Assembly (NCBI RefSeq): GCF_014596475.1
Contig: NZ_MECJ01000012.1
Coordinates: 1-64,000, forward strand
From: Streptomyces sp. CBMA152
GTDB taxonomy: Bacteria; Actinomycetota; Actinomycetes; Streptomycetales; Streptomycetaceae
Direction: 5' to 3'
DNA: 64,000 nucleotides
In this document: positions 17,340-25,920 of the stretch, in pieces
How positions within the stretch are numbered: the first letter of the stretch is position 1
How the letters are laid out: each line of letters starts with the position of its first letter
Translations under genes and position numbers: made by a program
The notes under the pieces: model-generated
What the model saw: only the letters and a program-made list of their open reading frames with translations
Databases searched by the model: none
Told to the model about the DNA's origin: nothing

Positions 17340-18614
17340 CTAAAGATAGGTCCAGTGTACCCAGCCGGCGCCGGTGCGTTGGGCGGTCACGGGATAGGGC
17401 TGGCGGTATGAAGGGTCCCCGGCCACGTCCTCGAGGTACTTCTTGTTCGTGGGGTTTCTGCCGTAGGCTGACGAGACGTGCCGTACGGCGCCGTCGCGTC
17501 CCGAGATCGCGGTGCGTAAATCGCCGAGCACGACCTTGTCGCGCCGCGACCCACCGCCCATCTTGTCGAAGGCGCCGTGATCGAGGTTAATCCTCTGCCG
17601 CAGCTCCAGCGCACCAAGATCAACAGCCGACGCTTGTGAAAAGACCGTTCCCCAGTCCGTGAGATAGGCCCTGGCCATCTTGTAGACCAGGTGCGGAACC
17701 CGCGCGACGCTGGTGTCGGCGTTGGTCGGGTCGTACTTCCCGTCACGGGTCGTGTTCCCGGCGACCGTCGCATGTCGTCCACGGCACGCGAACAGCCGAT
17801 AGCCGTCGGGCTGAGGGGTGCCAGCGATTTTGGCGGGTTCCAGCGGGTTCGCGCGCCCGCTCAGGTAGCTGTCGGCAAGGTCTGTCCATCCCAGCTTGTT
17901 CAGCTTCCTCACATCCGGTTCGGCTGTGCTGATCCGTGCCATCTTCGCGTTGGGCTTGGGCACAAGTCCGGGGTCGAAGAGTCCGTCCAGGGATTCGCCG
18001 ATGTGGTCCCAGGCGGTGATCCCAACGTAGTTGGTGACGTTCGGGGCCAGCTTGGTCATGATCGAGTACCACGTTCCGGGGCCAGGAACCGGATCGATCG
18101 CGAAAATGCGCACGGGGACGTCCTTCTTTGCCCCACCGTAGGCATACAGGAACCAGGCGGCCATCATGCATTCCACGGCGCCCCGACTGTGCCCGATGAA
18201 GTTATACGCCGTCGCATCGCTGGCGGCAGCCAGGTTCGCGCCATGCAGAGCAAGGGCGGCCGCCGACGTCCGACCGATGGCAGTGTCCATCTTAACGCCA
18301 ATATCAGACCGCCGATCGCCCCGCGAATACTTCTCAGTAACTTTTTTGAGGCCCGGGGGAATATTCAGCGGAGCATTCAAGGTAAGCGCGTCGCTGATAT
18401 CTACGTTACCCCAGTCGTTCGCTCCCACGCCGCGCACGATCACGCTGGGATTCGTGGCTTCCAAGCGGTCGCCGGAGATCTCCATGTGGATACGGACCGG
18501 GATATAGCCGGTTTCTTTGCTGTAGATCCGCTTGTCACTATCAGAGCGTGACTCCTCGCCCTCATCACGAGTGCACGATGTCCCGCTGAAGCACACGGTG
18601 TATGTTCTGTCCAT
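17340..18614 (-). CDS. Alpha/beta hydrolase with GHSRG nucleophile elbow (Tle-like lipase)
   Basis: The 424-residue product has the nucleophile elbow NFIGHSRGAVECMMAAWFLY (Ser143), the GxSRG form typical of DUF2235/Tle-type phospholipases, several of which are secretion-system effectors. IFAIDPVPGPG (about residue 171) could supply the acid and GRHATVAG (about 285) the histidine. There is no signal peptide. ATG 18614 has AAAGGACG upstream. The gene follows the beta-rich protein gene with a 97-bp gap and precedes IS debris and the PLD gene on the same strand. Two lipid-attacking enzymes of different folds in one group suggests a toxic or predatory role; delivery is unknown. The assignment rests on the GHSRG context; a plain intracellular lipase is the alternative. 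Confidence 0.65.
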   Translation of the reverse strand: MDRTYTVCFSGTSCTRDEGEESRSDSDKRIYSKETGYIPVRIHMEISGDRLEATNPSVIVRGVGANDWGNVDISDALTLNAPLNIPPGLKKVTEKYSRGDRRSDIGVKMDTAIGRTSAAALALHGANLAAASDATAYNFIGHSRGAVECMMAAWFLYAYGGAKKDVPVRIFAIDPVPGPGTWYSIMTKLAPNVTNYVGITAWDHIGESLDGLFDPGLVPKPNAKMARISTAEPDVRKLNKLGWTDLADSYLSGRANPLEPAKIAGTPQPDGYRLFACRGRHATVAGNTTRDGKYDPTNADTSVARVPHLVYKMARAYLTDWGTVFSQASAVDLGALELRQRINLDHGAFDKMGGGSRRDKVVLGDLRTAISGRDGAVRHVSSAYGRNPTNKKYLEDVAGDPSYRQPYPVTAQRTGAGWVHWTYL

Positions 18615-18711
18615 TGATCGTCCTTTAATTATTCCGCGAAACGGCCCAGGCGTCGGCTTCTGTTATTTCCTGCTCCTGTCGAACTGTCGAACGGATGAAA
18701 AGCGGGCTGCT

Positions 18712-20589
18712 TCAGGTCGGTACCAGCAGGTCGACCGCCGTTGTGGCGGTTTCTTTTTTCTTGAGGGACACGTAAGTAATGTGGGTATCGGCGATGTTGA
18801 ATGCTAGGGCGTGGCCTTCGTTCGAATGGGTGAGACTGGCGGTGATATCTTTGAGGTCGATCCCGGAAAAGACGGCGGGTAAGTCGGCAACGGGGATATC
18901 GAGGGCGGTGAGGAGGGTGGCGACGGTGAGAGTGTCATCGGTGGTGGTGAAACTGCCGGTGAGTGTCCAGTAGGGATCGGCCCCGGTCCCGTATGTGAGA
19001 TCGCCGACGAGGCTGAGCGTGAGGTCGGGTGTGCCCGGAAGGGCGAACTGGAGCTCGGCACCGGCTTCGAGATCGAGCTGGCTCCAGCCGGCCTCGGGCG
19101 TAGAGCGGGTTTGAGTGAGGTCGACCCGGACAGTGAGGTTCGCAGGGGTGGGCGCGCTCGTGTCGAATGCGGTGTCCAGCGTGAAACCGAATACACGTTG
19201 CAGGCTGCTGTTGGTGACGCTGATGCCGAGTGTGTTGATAGTGGTGGCGGGCAGCTGAAAGGGGAAGACTGTGAAGGAATTATTGAACCACTCGGTGAAT
19301 TCAGCCAGAGGCAGGTTTTCGAGTTCACCACTGAAGGTCCAACTGATGTCGCCGCGATGACCCATCAGGCGGACTGTGGTGTCGGCGATTTTCAGACCTC
19401 CGGAAAAACCGGTGTAGGTCAGGGTGCTGCCGCTGCCGGCGACGTTCAGCGACAGGTCGGTGACGGCGAGATTGTCGTTGAGCCGCCACACAGGGTTCGT
19501 GCCGCCGAGCAGACACTCGAGACTGTATTCCTTGGCGGCGGGGTTGATCTGGATTTCCAGGGTGTTGTCGTCGGCACCGGTGAGGTCGAGTTCAGGTGGG
19601 CAGCCGCCGGTGAAGCCCTTGCCCTTGATGGAGCCAGGCAGCTTGAAGCGGCCAGATAGCCGAGTGCCATGACCGGGGGAATACCTGCCGTCCAGGACCA
19701 CGGAGTAGCCGTCGAGGGCACCGCGCACGGTGATGCCTGTCTCCAGGTTCTGCGGGCCGCTGAAAGTGACTTCCACGGCGTCGATTTCGATCATGTCGGC
19801 AAGTGTGACCAGCGGAGTTCCGGCGCTTCCCACCACGCCGACCGATACGGCGATCTGGTTGACCTTTTTGGTTCTGGTGTCGTATTGCACATCGAGATCA
19901 GTTACGGAAACCGGTAGATCTTTGACCCAGCCGCCAACGCCGTCGGGCCACTTCACCGTGCCAAGTTCCGTGCCGAACACCAATTCCGACAATTCCGATA
20001 GTCCGGCGGAGATCGGAATAGGCGCGAACTTGCCACGCAGCCTGTAGTTATCCTGGCCGACTTCTATGACATGGATACGGTTCGTTGCTGCTGTGCCTGC
20101 TACACCGGTTGTGCCGCGCCCACCGGTGGTGCCAGGCGTATCGAAGTGGAAGCAGGCACCAACGATAGGATCCTCGCGCCACGGCTGGGGGGCAAGCATA
20201 ATAAGAGCTTCGGGATGGTGCACTTTCGGCGCTTCGGGATCGTGCACTTCCGGCGGTTTGAACACGCTTATGTCCGGGGTGCGCATTTGGGGACCGATTG
20301 CCAACTGGTCCCAGCGGCCGGCCAGATCGGCGTAGATGACCAATCCGATCACCTTTTCGTCCCGGTCAGAAACGAACTCCACTCTCACCCCCCGCTCGGC
20401 CTTGTCGAATTGCGCTGTACCCGAGACCGATAGGGAAGATCTGTCAAATTTGGCATCCCTAACCCGCCAGGTAGTGCCGAGATTTGCATCGGAGAACACC
20501 GCTCGCGATCTCGCCCCCAGCCCCAGAACCGCGTCGGACAGTTCCAGCGTTCCGCTGGATGCCTGCTTTTCGATGTCAGCTACCAGCAT
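18712..20589 (-). CDS. Large beta-rich protein of unknown function
   Basis: The 625-residue product is dominated by alternating hydrophobic/polar strands and Thr/Ser/Gly-rich turns, for example TLSLVGDLTYGTG and DISWTFSGELENLPLAEF. It resembles repetitive beta-solenoid or barrel-like architectures (DUF6603-type proteins come to mind, but I cannot confirm this). An inserted Pro/His segment lies near residue 80-105 (VHDPEAPKVHHPEAL). No signal peptide or enzymatic motif is seen. ATG 20589 follows the upstream gene's TAG by two bases, within GAGGGAGATAGTG, so the two are translationally coupled; the longer open frame upstream overlaps that gene. The company of two lipolytic enzymes suggests a carrier, spike or lipid-binding role, which is inference only. 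Confidence 0.6.
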   Translation of the reverse strand: MLVADIEKQASSGTLELSDAVLGLGARSRAVFSDANLGTTWRVRDAKFDRSSLSVSGTAQFDKAERGVRVEFVSDRDEKVIGLVIYADLAGRWDQLAIGPQMRTPDISVFKPPEVHDPEAPKVHHPEALIMLAPQPWREDPIVGACFHFDTPGTTGGRGTTGVAGTAATNRIHVIEVGQDNYRLRGKFAPIPISAGLSELSELVFGTELGTVKWPDGVGGWVKDLPVSVTDLDVQYDTRTKKVNQIAVSVGVVGSAGTPLVTLADMIEIDAVEVTFSGPQNLETGITVRGALDGYSVVLDGRYSPGHGTRLSGRFKLPGSIKGKGFTGGCPPELDLTGADDNTLEIQINPAAKEYSLECLLGGTNPVWRLNDNLAVTDLSLNVAGSGSTLTYTGFSGGLKIADTTVRLMGHRGDISWTFSGELENLPLAEFTEWFNNSFTVFPFQLPATTINTLGISVTNSSLQRVFGFTLDTAFDTSAPTPANLTVRVDLTQTRSTPEAGWSQLDLEAGAELQFALPGTPDLTLSLVGDLTYGTGADPYWTLTGSFTTTDDTLTVATLLTALDIPVADLPAVFSGIDLKDITASLTHSNEGHALAFNIADTHITYVSLKKKETATTAVDLLVPT

Positions 20590-20591
20590 CA

Positions 20592-21227
20592 CTATCTCCC
20601 TCGAGAAACAGGTCGGGCAAATGTTGAAGGTGTCGCATATGAATTGCGTGACAATGTCAACATGGGAAACTGACGACACAGTGAGCGCGGGCCGAACGTC
20701 TTGTCGACGTTCAGCCATGCGGCGGCGGGCGCCGCGGGGACCGCGTCCGGGGCCGTCGGCGTGTTCCGTGGCACTGGCTGGGCGGCCAGGAGCACCGGAG
20801 CCGTGGTGTTGCGCGCCCCCTGGGGGAGAGCGGGTGCCGTGCCGCGCGGCTTGGTGCCCTTGTACTCGGAGCCGCCCAGATGGAGGCGGAAGGTGTGCTG
20901 GGCCATGCCCGGCACGGTGCACGTCGCGTGGAATGTCGCTCCCTTGGTGACCTTGTCCTCCGGTAACGAGGGGGGACGCTCTCCTCCTAGCTGCCCCAGC
21001 TGGTTATTGATCGCTTGCATCTGCTCGGGCGTGAGCGTCGCAGAGGCGACCACCGTCCGCAGGCCGGAGAACTTCACCGGCGGGATGTCCTGGCCGACCA
21101 GAGGAAGCTGGTCGAGCCCGAACTCGGAGTCATACTCGACCATGAGCACATAAGTGTGCCCGGAAGAAGGCTTCTTGACATCACCCTCACCGGTTGATAA
21201 AGGCGCGACGGCACGTGAAGGCTGCAT
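20592..21227 (-). CDS. Hypothetical protein, first gene of the lipolytic group
   Basis: The 211-residue product is not recognised. The first 115 residues look structured (HTYVLMVEYDSEFGLDQLPL, TLTPEQMQAINNQLGQLGG, FHATCTVPGMAQHTFRLHLG), and the remainder is Ala/Pro-rich and probably disordered. No signal peptide. ATG 21227 has GAGGAG at good spacing and is the first start after the long upstream gene-poor stretch, so the operon promoter should lie in 21230-21500. The stop sits two bases before the start of the beta-rich protein gene, indicating a shared operon. Confidence 0.6.
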   Translation of the reverse strand: MQPSRAVAPLSTGEGDVKKPSSGHTYVLMVEYDSEFGLDQLPLVGQDIPPVKFSGLRTVVASATLTPEQMQAINNQLGQLGGERPPSLPEDKVTKGATFHATCTVPGMAQHTFRLHLGGSEYKGTKPRGTAPALPQGARNTTAPVLLAAQPVPRNTPTAPDAVPAAPAAAWLNVDKTFGPRSLCRQFPMLTLSRNSYATPSTFARPVSRGR

Positions 21228-22689
21228 GGAGACCGCTCCTCAAAGAAGGGAAAGAGTCACAGCACAACCGCGTGCGGCACCGGCAAATGGCCCTGGTGCC
21301 GCATGCAGCGGAAGAAAGACATGCGCGATGAGCAGGTGCGCTGACGGGGGATCAAGCGGGCAGCCTGGCGGTGACGGAGGGCTCAGCCGTTCGCCTCAAC
21401 GGAGCGGCCCCGACAAGGGGCTGTGATCGCTTTGGCCGCCCCAGCAGGAGCGGAGCGCGCGTTGGCGATGCCGCTGAACACACGGCATATCTCAGCGAGG
21501 CGGAAAGCGGGAAAACCAGCACAGGCGAGCCTGCCGGGCAGCCTGCAGCTCAGCGCCACAAGACGAGCGGCAGCTCATGGGGACGTCCAGCATCGGGAAC
21601 ACATTTTACCGCTATACGGCAGCCAAGATCCACGCCAACGGCGTGGGGGCAGCGCATGGGTGCATTCGCGAATACCCGCGTGATACCGGATCGGCGAGCT
21701 TGCACCTACACCACAGCGTGCGTTACAGAGAGGGGAACCTCTGCCGCGGGCGCCTTCGCGCACCGTGCACCACGATCGAGACCTACTGTGACACATCGCA
21801 CCTATCAGCGCAATAGGGATAGCTGGAACCCCCTGCTGCCACGGTGCAGAACAGCGGAGCCGCCCCCGACGGCAGGGCATGCAGCAACCTCACACGCCTT
21901 CCGGAAGGCACACGACTCCCCCTCGATGGCCAGACCGTTGCCCTGGGTCACCTTTACGGGACCGCACAGGACCCGACAACCGACCACACTGCAGCCATGT
22001 ACGGCCTCGCGGGACTGCAAACCAGACAACTCACCACAGAGCAATCCAGTTGGAACCAATTCGCTAACCACTACAACGGATCTCACCCTGTGGCCCTACA
22101 GCTAGGATCGATCGCCCGCGCCTGCGGCAGCGTCGCCGCCCGAACGACCCAACACGCCCCTAACCTCGCGCTTTCACTTGGGGTGAGGGCGGTCACCGTG
22201 CCGTGAACGCGAAAGTGCCTCCTGACCAGGAACGATGAGACTTGTCGAGGGTCCAGCGAACACTAGACCACCCTGATCAGCACAAACGACCCACCGGACA
22301 CGGCCTAATCCAGCGACGACCCCAGCCGGCCAGGCACCGGAGGGAGAGCGAGTCGAAGCCGAACTGAGCTGAACTGTGGGCCATGCCGGGCCGTGCCGAA
22401 CCAGGTCCTCTTCCTCCGACTTACGCGGAGAAAGAGGTGTCGGCGCAGGAAAGTAGCTTGCCCACAGGGACTGACCTGGGGAAACACTCAAGATCACGAA
22501 AGGGGGGTTCACACCTCCGGTAGTACCTCCGGAGCACCCTTGGGTGCACCCGTGCAGACAACTGTGCAGACAACTGTGGGTGCAACCCTCCGCCGGGCCT
22601 GTCACCGAACGGCTTGCCCACGCCGCACGGGCCGGCCGGGCCGTCGAACCGGCGCCGATTCGGCGAGCTGCCGAGCCAGCGGGCCCGAC
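21228..22689. other. Gene-poor stretch
   Basis: About 1.46 kb without a convincing gene. It should contain the promoter of the minus-strand lipolytic group near 21230-21500. A plus-strand frame at 21844-22206 (120 residues, with LPEGTRLPLDGQTVALGHLY) has some protein-like texture but no good ribosome binding site or family. A longer overlapping frame at 21371-22105 has poor composition. Near 22550-22575 the 12-mer GTGCAGACAACT occurs twice in tandem. The remainder looks like decayed sequence. Confidence 0.4.
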
Positions 22690-22822
22690 TGATATGCCGT
22701 TCCGCCGCGCCGAGCACGAGGCGCTGGAGTTCGGCCGGTTCAAGGGCCTCGAACTCCCATTGGACCGGCCGGTCTTCATCTATGCCGGGCACCGGCCAGC
22801 CGACAGGGGCGGCCCGCTGAGT
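22690..22822 (-). pseudogene. 3' part of a decayed Toprim-like plasmid/phage gene
   Basis: Minus-strand reading gives PVPGIDEDRPVQWEFEALEP and AELQRLVLGAAERHI. This is the characteristic C-terminal region of a protein found on actinobacterial plasmids and phages (the DRPVQWE-EALEPAELQRLV motif). The matching N-terminal part lies at about 23795-24135 on the same strand. The two halves are separated by an insertion that starts right at 22823. Downstream of this piece the frame drifts into unrelated sequence. Confidence 0.6.
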
Positions 22823-23020
22823 GCCTGTGCGAGATCCTCCGATTTGGAGGTGGGGCGTTGGCCAGGGGTTGCTACGGAGCTCGCTCCGGCAGCAAGCTCA
22901 GCAAAAAGCTATGGAGAGCCCGGTCGTGCGAGCGCGGCCGGGCCGCGCCGTGAGGCGGCGCCTTTGTTCCGAAGGCATCTACGCCGCCTCCGGCCCACTG
23001 CGGGAAGTTCTCGCACAGGC
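22823..23020 (+). repeat. MITE-like element, left copy
   Basis: A 198-bp unit begins GCCTGTGCGAGA and ends TCTCGCACAGGC, perfect 12-bp terminal inverted repeats. It contains further hairpins, for example CCTCC-GATTT-GGAGG and an arm pair around GCTACGGAGCTCGCTCCGG. A nearly identical unit lies in opposite orientation at 23608-23794; this copy carries about 11 extra bases near 22970 (TTCCGAAGGCATCTACGCC against TCTGCGCC). No coding capacity. Its shape fits a miniature inverted-repeat element. Confidence 0.75.
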
Positions 23021-23190
23021 AGGTCCGGGTCAGAGGCGGGGTGCGGTGAATTGCGGGTGCATCCGATCGGCCGAAGCGAGGCGACAGAGATCGCTGTTAC
23101 ACCACCCGACGGACGCCATCCGTAAATGTGGTAGTCGATCTACGGGGTGGGGAAAAGGGCTGGTCGACCGCACAACGAAAGAGGACCGCC

Positions 23191-23604
23191 GTGAAGAAAG
23201 CCCGCGTGCTCGCCGCTCTCTCCGCGCCCCTGCTCGCTCTCGGCCTGGCCACCAGCGCCCAGGCCGATACGCGCTTGTCCGTGAACGACGACGGAGCCAT
23301 CTACGGAACCCAGGGGGCAGTCGTCCGGGGGCAATTCTCGTGTGACTACCCCGAAGGGCGGGCCGTCATCGAGGTCGTCCTGTCCCAGGAGCTGGAGCAT
23401 CTCATCCCCGCCACCGGAACAGGCGGGTCCGTCGTCTCCTGCCCGGCCAGCAACGTCAACTACGCCATCGGCGTCGAGGCGAGCACCCCGCTGCAATCGT
23501 GGGACACGGGCCCGGCTCTGGCGGTGGTGTCCCTGCGAAGGGTCGGAGGGGGAGCTGCCCTGGTGACTGTCACCAAGACGATCAACCTCCAGCTCCGCGG
23601 CTGA
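23191..23604 (+). CDS. Small secreted protein between the MITE-like copies
   Basis: The 137-residue product has a signal peptide, KKARVLAALSAPLLALGLAT, with cleavage after AQA near residue 26. A beta-rich domain follows (RLSVNDDGAIYGTQGAVVRG, then FSCDYPEGRAVIEVVLSQ). Two cysteines, in FSCDY and VVSCPAS, could form a disulfide. It resembles small exported DUF6299-type Streptomyces proteins, but the link is tentative. GTG 23191 is chosen because GAAAGAGGA lies just upstream and it opens the signal peptide; the frame extends upstream without sense. The stop lies only three bases before the right MITE-like copy, so the copy may supply the 3' end signal. Confidence 0.7.
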   Translation: MKKARVLAALSAPLLALGLATSAQADTRLSVNDDGAIYGTQGAVVRGQFSCDYPEGRAVIEVVLSQELEHLIPATGTGGSVVSCPASNVNYAIGVEASTPLQSWDTGPALAVVSLRRVGGGAALVTVTKTINLQLRG

Positions 23605-23607
23605 CCT

Positions 23608-23794
23608 GCCTGTGCGAGAACTTCCCGCAGTGGGCCGGAGGCGGCGCAGACAAAGGCGCCGCCTCACGGCGCGGCCCGGCCGCGCTCGCACGACCGGGCT
23701 CTCCATAGCTTTTTGCTGAGCTTGCTGCCGGAGCGAGCTCCGTAGCAACCCCTGGCCAACGCCCCACCTCCAAATCGGAGGATCTCGCACAGGC
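23608..23794 (-). repeat. MITE-like element, right copy (inverted)
   Basis: This 187-bp unit is the reverse complement of the unit at 22823-23020, apart from the 11-base difference. It has the same GCCTGTGCGAGA/TCTCGCACAGGC termini. Together the pair form a long inverted repeat of nearly 190 bp around about 590 bp of unique DNA. Confidence 0.75.
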
Positions 23795-24135
23795 TCTGAC
23801 CGTCGAGTGCGGGGCACGGCGTAGGCGCGGGGCTACTCGCCGGTGAGAGGAAGGCGTTGGACTGGGCAACTGCTGCGTGCGCCCAGGCGCGTTCATCGCC
23901 GACGCCGGAGCAGCCGACGTCTTGTGCGAGAGCAGGACCGCAAGGGCACGAGTCTTTGGCCACGAGCCCGTACGAGGTACGCGTCGGACCGGGAACCGGA
24001 GCCGCGTACGACGAGGACCAGGATGCCCACCTCGGCGAGCCAGTCGGCGAACATGCGGCGCAGGGTGTCCTTCTCGGCCGCGAAGGAGAGCCCGGACTGT
24101 CGGCCAACGGTGCGTCCCTCGGCGAGCCCTGGGCG
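23795..24135 (-). pseudogene. 5' part of a decayed Toprim-like plasmid/phage gene
   Basis: Minus-strand reading gives GLSFAAEKDTLRRMFADWLA and EVGILVLVVRGSGSRSDAYL, matching the AEKDTLRRMFADWLAEVGILV motif of a Toprim-containing actinobacterial plasmid/phage family. Frame shifts follow: one frame gives CSGVGDERAW, another VQRLPLTGE then PRAYAVPRTR. These are the expected next segments of the same family but in the wrong phase. The gene was therefore already broken, or broke after the insertion at 22823-23794. Confidence 0.6.
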
Positions 24136-24280
24136 ATTCCGCTGATCAGGTGGCTGGGCAAGCTCCGGCGGTGGCGGGTGGGCAAGCCCCCGATGGGCTT
24201 GGGCAAGCCGTGTGTGCGTCGCCCCAGATCATATATGTTCGATTCTTGTTCGATTACGGTGGGGGGTGGGAGGTGTCGCC

Positions 24281-25300
24281 ATGGACGAGCAGCACGACCA
24301 GACCGTGGGGGCCGGGTCGCCGATCCTCCATCTGCGCTGCCCGCGCGATGTCGATCCCGAGCTGTACCGCCTGCTGCTCGGCCTGGTGGCGGATGTGACG
24401 CCGGTGGTGCAGGCCCTGCCGCCGTCCGCTGCCGTGGCGGACGCCTGCGGCAGCATCCGGTTCTTCGACCGTGACCCTGCCGAGCTGGCCCGGATGATCC
24501 GGGCGCGGGCCCTGGCCCTGTACGGCCTGCCGGTGACGATCGGGGTGGGGCCCAACTGGACGGTCGCGGCGATGGCCTCCCGGGAGCCGGAGCGGGGCGG
24601 CGTGCGTGCCGTCGGCTCCAGCCCGCAGGCGGTGGCCGCGTTCCTGCACCCCCGGCCGGTCGGTGAGCTTCACGGCATCGGCAGAGCCCAGGAGCGGACG
24701 CTGACAACGTACGGGATCCACACGATCGGGCTGCTGGCGAGCCTGCCGGAGGAGACGGTGAGGCGAGTGCTGGGCGGGAGGGCCGGCCAACTCTTGCAGG
24801 ACCGGGCCCGCGGTATCGACCGGCGCAAAGTGGTGCCGGCCGAGCTGCCGTACAGCGTGGGCGCGCAGCGCCGCTTCCCCACCGACACCCTGGCGCCGGA
24901 GCTGGTGCGATCCGCGCTGCTGTCGCTGGCGGTTGAGCTGGGCGAGCGGCTGCGCAGTCGCCGGCAGGCGGCGAAAGCCGTCACGATGACGGTGATCTTC
25001 GCCGACCGCACCCAGCTGCACCGCAGCCGCCAGCTGCCCGGCGGCCCGTCCGCGCACACCGACGATCTGCGCGACATCACGTACGAGATGTACCGGGCTC
25101 TGGGGCTTCAGCGGGCCCGGGTGCGGGCGGTCGCCGTGCGCTGCGAGCAGCTGATGGACGGGGCCACCGTCGCCGAGCAGCTCTCCCTCGACGCCGCCCG
25201 GGAGCACCGGCTGCGCGCCGAGCAGGCCGTGGGCGCGCTCAACACCCGCTTCGGCTCCGGCACCGTCGGCCCCGCCGCAAGCTATCCGCGAGCTGGATGA
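24281..25300 (+). CDS. Y-family DNA polymerase-like protein lacking catalytic acids (ImuB-like)
   Basis: The 339-residue product follows the Y-family fold: palm/finger segment with LYGLPVTIGVGPNWTVAAMA, thumb helix-hairpin-helix LHGIGRAQERTLTTYGIHTI, and a little-finger domain (RRQAAKAVTMTVIFADRTQL). The N terminus, where DinB-type enzymes have a DMDAFFA motif, reads ILHLRCPRDVDPELY. The usual SIDEAYLD region is replaced by ADACGSIRFFDRD. The metal-binding acids are therefore not evident, as in ImuB accessory proteins that need a partner polymerase. ATG 24281 has GGGAGG seven bases upstream. About 35 bp before it are two direct GTTCGATT copies that may be regulatory half-sites. No imuA or dnaE2 gene is nearby. 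Confidence 0.75.
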   Translation: MDEQHDQTVGAGSPILHLRCPRDVDPELYRLLLGLVADVTPVVQALPPSAAVADACGSIRFFDRDPAELARMIRARALALYGLPVTIGVGPNWTVAAMASREPERGGVRAVGSSPQAVAAFLHPRPVGELHGIGRAQERTLTTYGIHTIGLLASLPEETVRRVLGGRAGQLLQDRARGIDRRKVVPAELPYSVGAQRRFPTDTLAPELVRSALLSLAVELGERLRSRRQAAKAVTMTVIFADRTQLHRSRQLPGGPSAHTDDLRDITYEMYRALGLQRARVRAVAVRCEQLMDGATVAEQLSLDAAREHRLRAEQAVGALNTRFGSGTVGPAASYPRAG

Positions 25301-25377
25301 ACACTCATGCGACGTCAAGTCTGCGGCGATTCGAGCCCATGCGGCCCTCGGCTCGCCCCTGCGGTCGTGCGCCGACT

Positions 25378-25773
25378 TCAGTTTCCTCGGACGTCAGAAT
25401 TTCCGGACAGGGAACCTTCAACATGGTCGTCCATGGCAAGGGGCCGGTCAGGGTATGGGTAGAGAGGTCGCCGCGACGCGTACTGCGGGGCTAGGTCGTG
25501 CGGCGTGACTTGGATTGGTGAGCGCAGCCAAACGCCAGAGGTCCGGACCCACCGCGCGGCCTGCCACCGGAACTGGGCGGAACGCAGGAGAACAGCTCGC
25601 TCATCGCTGTACGGCTCGCCGTCCGGCCAGAAGACCACGTACCAGCCGCCCCTCCCCCGCAGCGACTCCCACACACGCCGTACTCTGCCGGACCACCCGA
25701 TGCGTTGCTCGTCGGCGTTCAATTCGTCATCCCCTCTGCCGGTGGACGCACGAGCCTCCACCGAGTACCGCAA
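25378..25773 (-). CDS. Hypothetical protein
   Basis: The 131-residue product is unrecognised. Its central part looks like protein (GGWYVVFWPDGEPYSDERAV, then LLRSAQFRWQAARWVRTSGV); the ends are less convincing. No signal peptide or motif. It stands between the polymerase-like gene and the toxin gene, on the toxin's strand but 150 bp beyond it, with no clear ribosome binding site. It may be a decayed gene. Confidence 0.4.
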   Translation of the reverse strand: MRYSVEARASTGRGDDELNADEQRIGWSGRVRRVWESLRGRGGWYVVFWPDGEPYSDERAVLLRSAQFRWQAARWVRTSGVWLRSPIQVTPHDLAPQYASRRPLYPYPDRPLAMDDHVEGSLSGNSDVRGN

Positions 25774-25920
25774 CAGAATTCCTTCTCTGCCTGCATCATT
25801 GGCAATCCACCATCCCAGCTAAACGCTCATCCGCCTTGAGGCCTTGAGGCCTTGAGCCGTTGGAGTCCACGCTGCCGTCGGCTGCCCGTGCGATGTGCGC
25901 CGGCGACGGAGGCAACGCGG

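Larger units (their letters stand above)
22823..23794. mobile_element. Composite-like element: inverted MITE copies around a secreted-protein gene
   Basis: Two inverted MITE-like copies bracket a single gene for a small exported protein, and the 972-bp unit lies between the separated halves of a Toprim-like gene, with the left half's similarity ending at the unit's first base. This layout is what a composite transposition would give. No transposase is inside, so mobilisation would need one supplied elsewhere. I could not see a clear target-site duplication. Confidence 0.6.

Noticed and set aside
21371..22105. 244-codon plus-strand frame
   Set aside because: Composition is patchy and Thr/Arg/Pro-rich, with no ribosome binding site, family or conserved motif; another frame over the same DNA looks no worse.
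22550..22580. Tandem GTGCAGACAACT as a possible CRISPR or iteron array
   Set aside because: Only two adjacent copies with no spacers, and no cas genes or further copies nearby.
24234..24262. Possible LexA/SOS box before the Y-family polymerase gene
   Set aside because: The two GTTCGATT copies are direct repeats, whereas a LexA site needs an inverted pair of the TCGAAC/GTTCGA type.
24254..25318. 354-codon minus-strand frame
   Set aside because: Shadow of the polymerase-like gene; it has no domain and the opposite strand has clear Y-family motifs.
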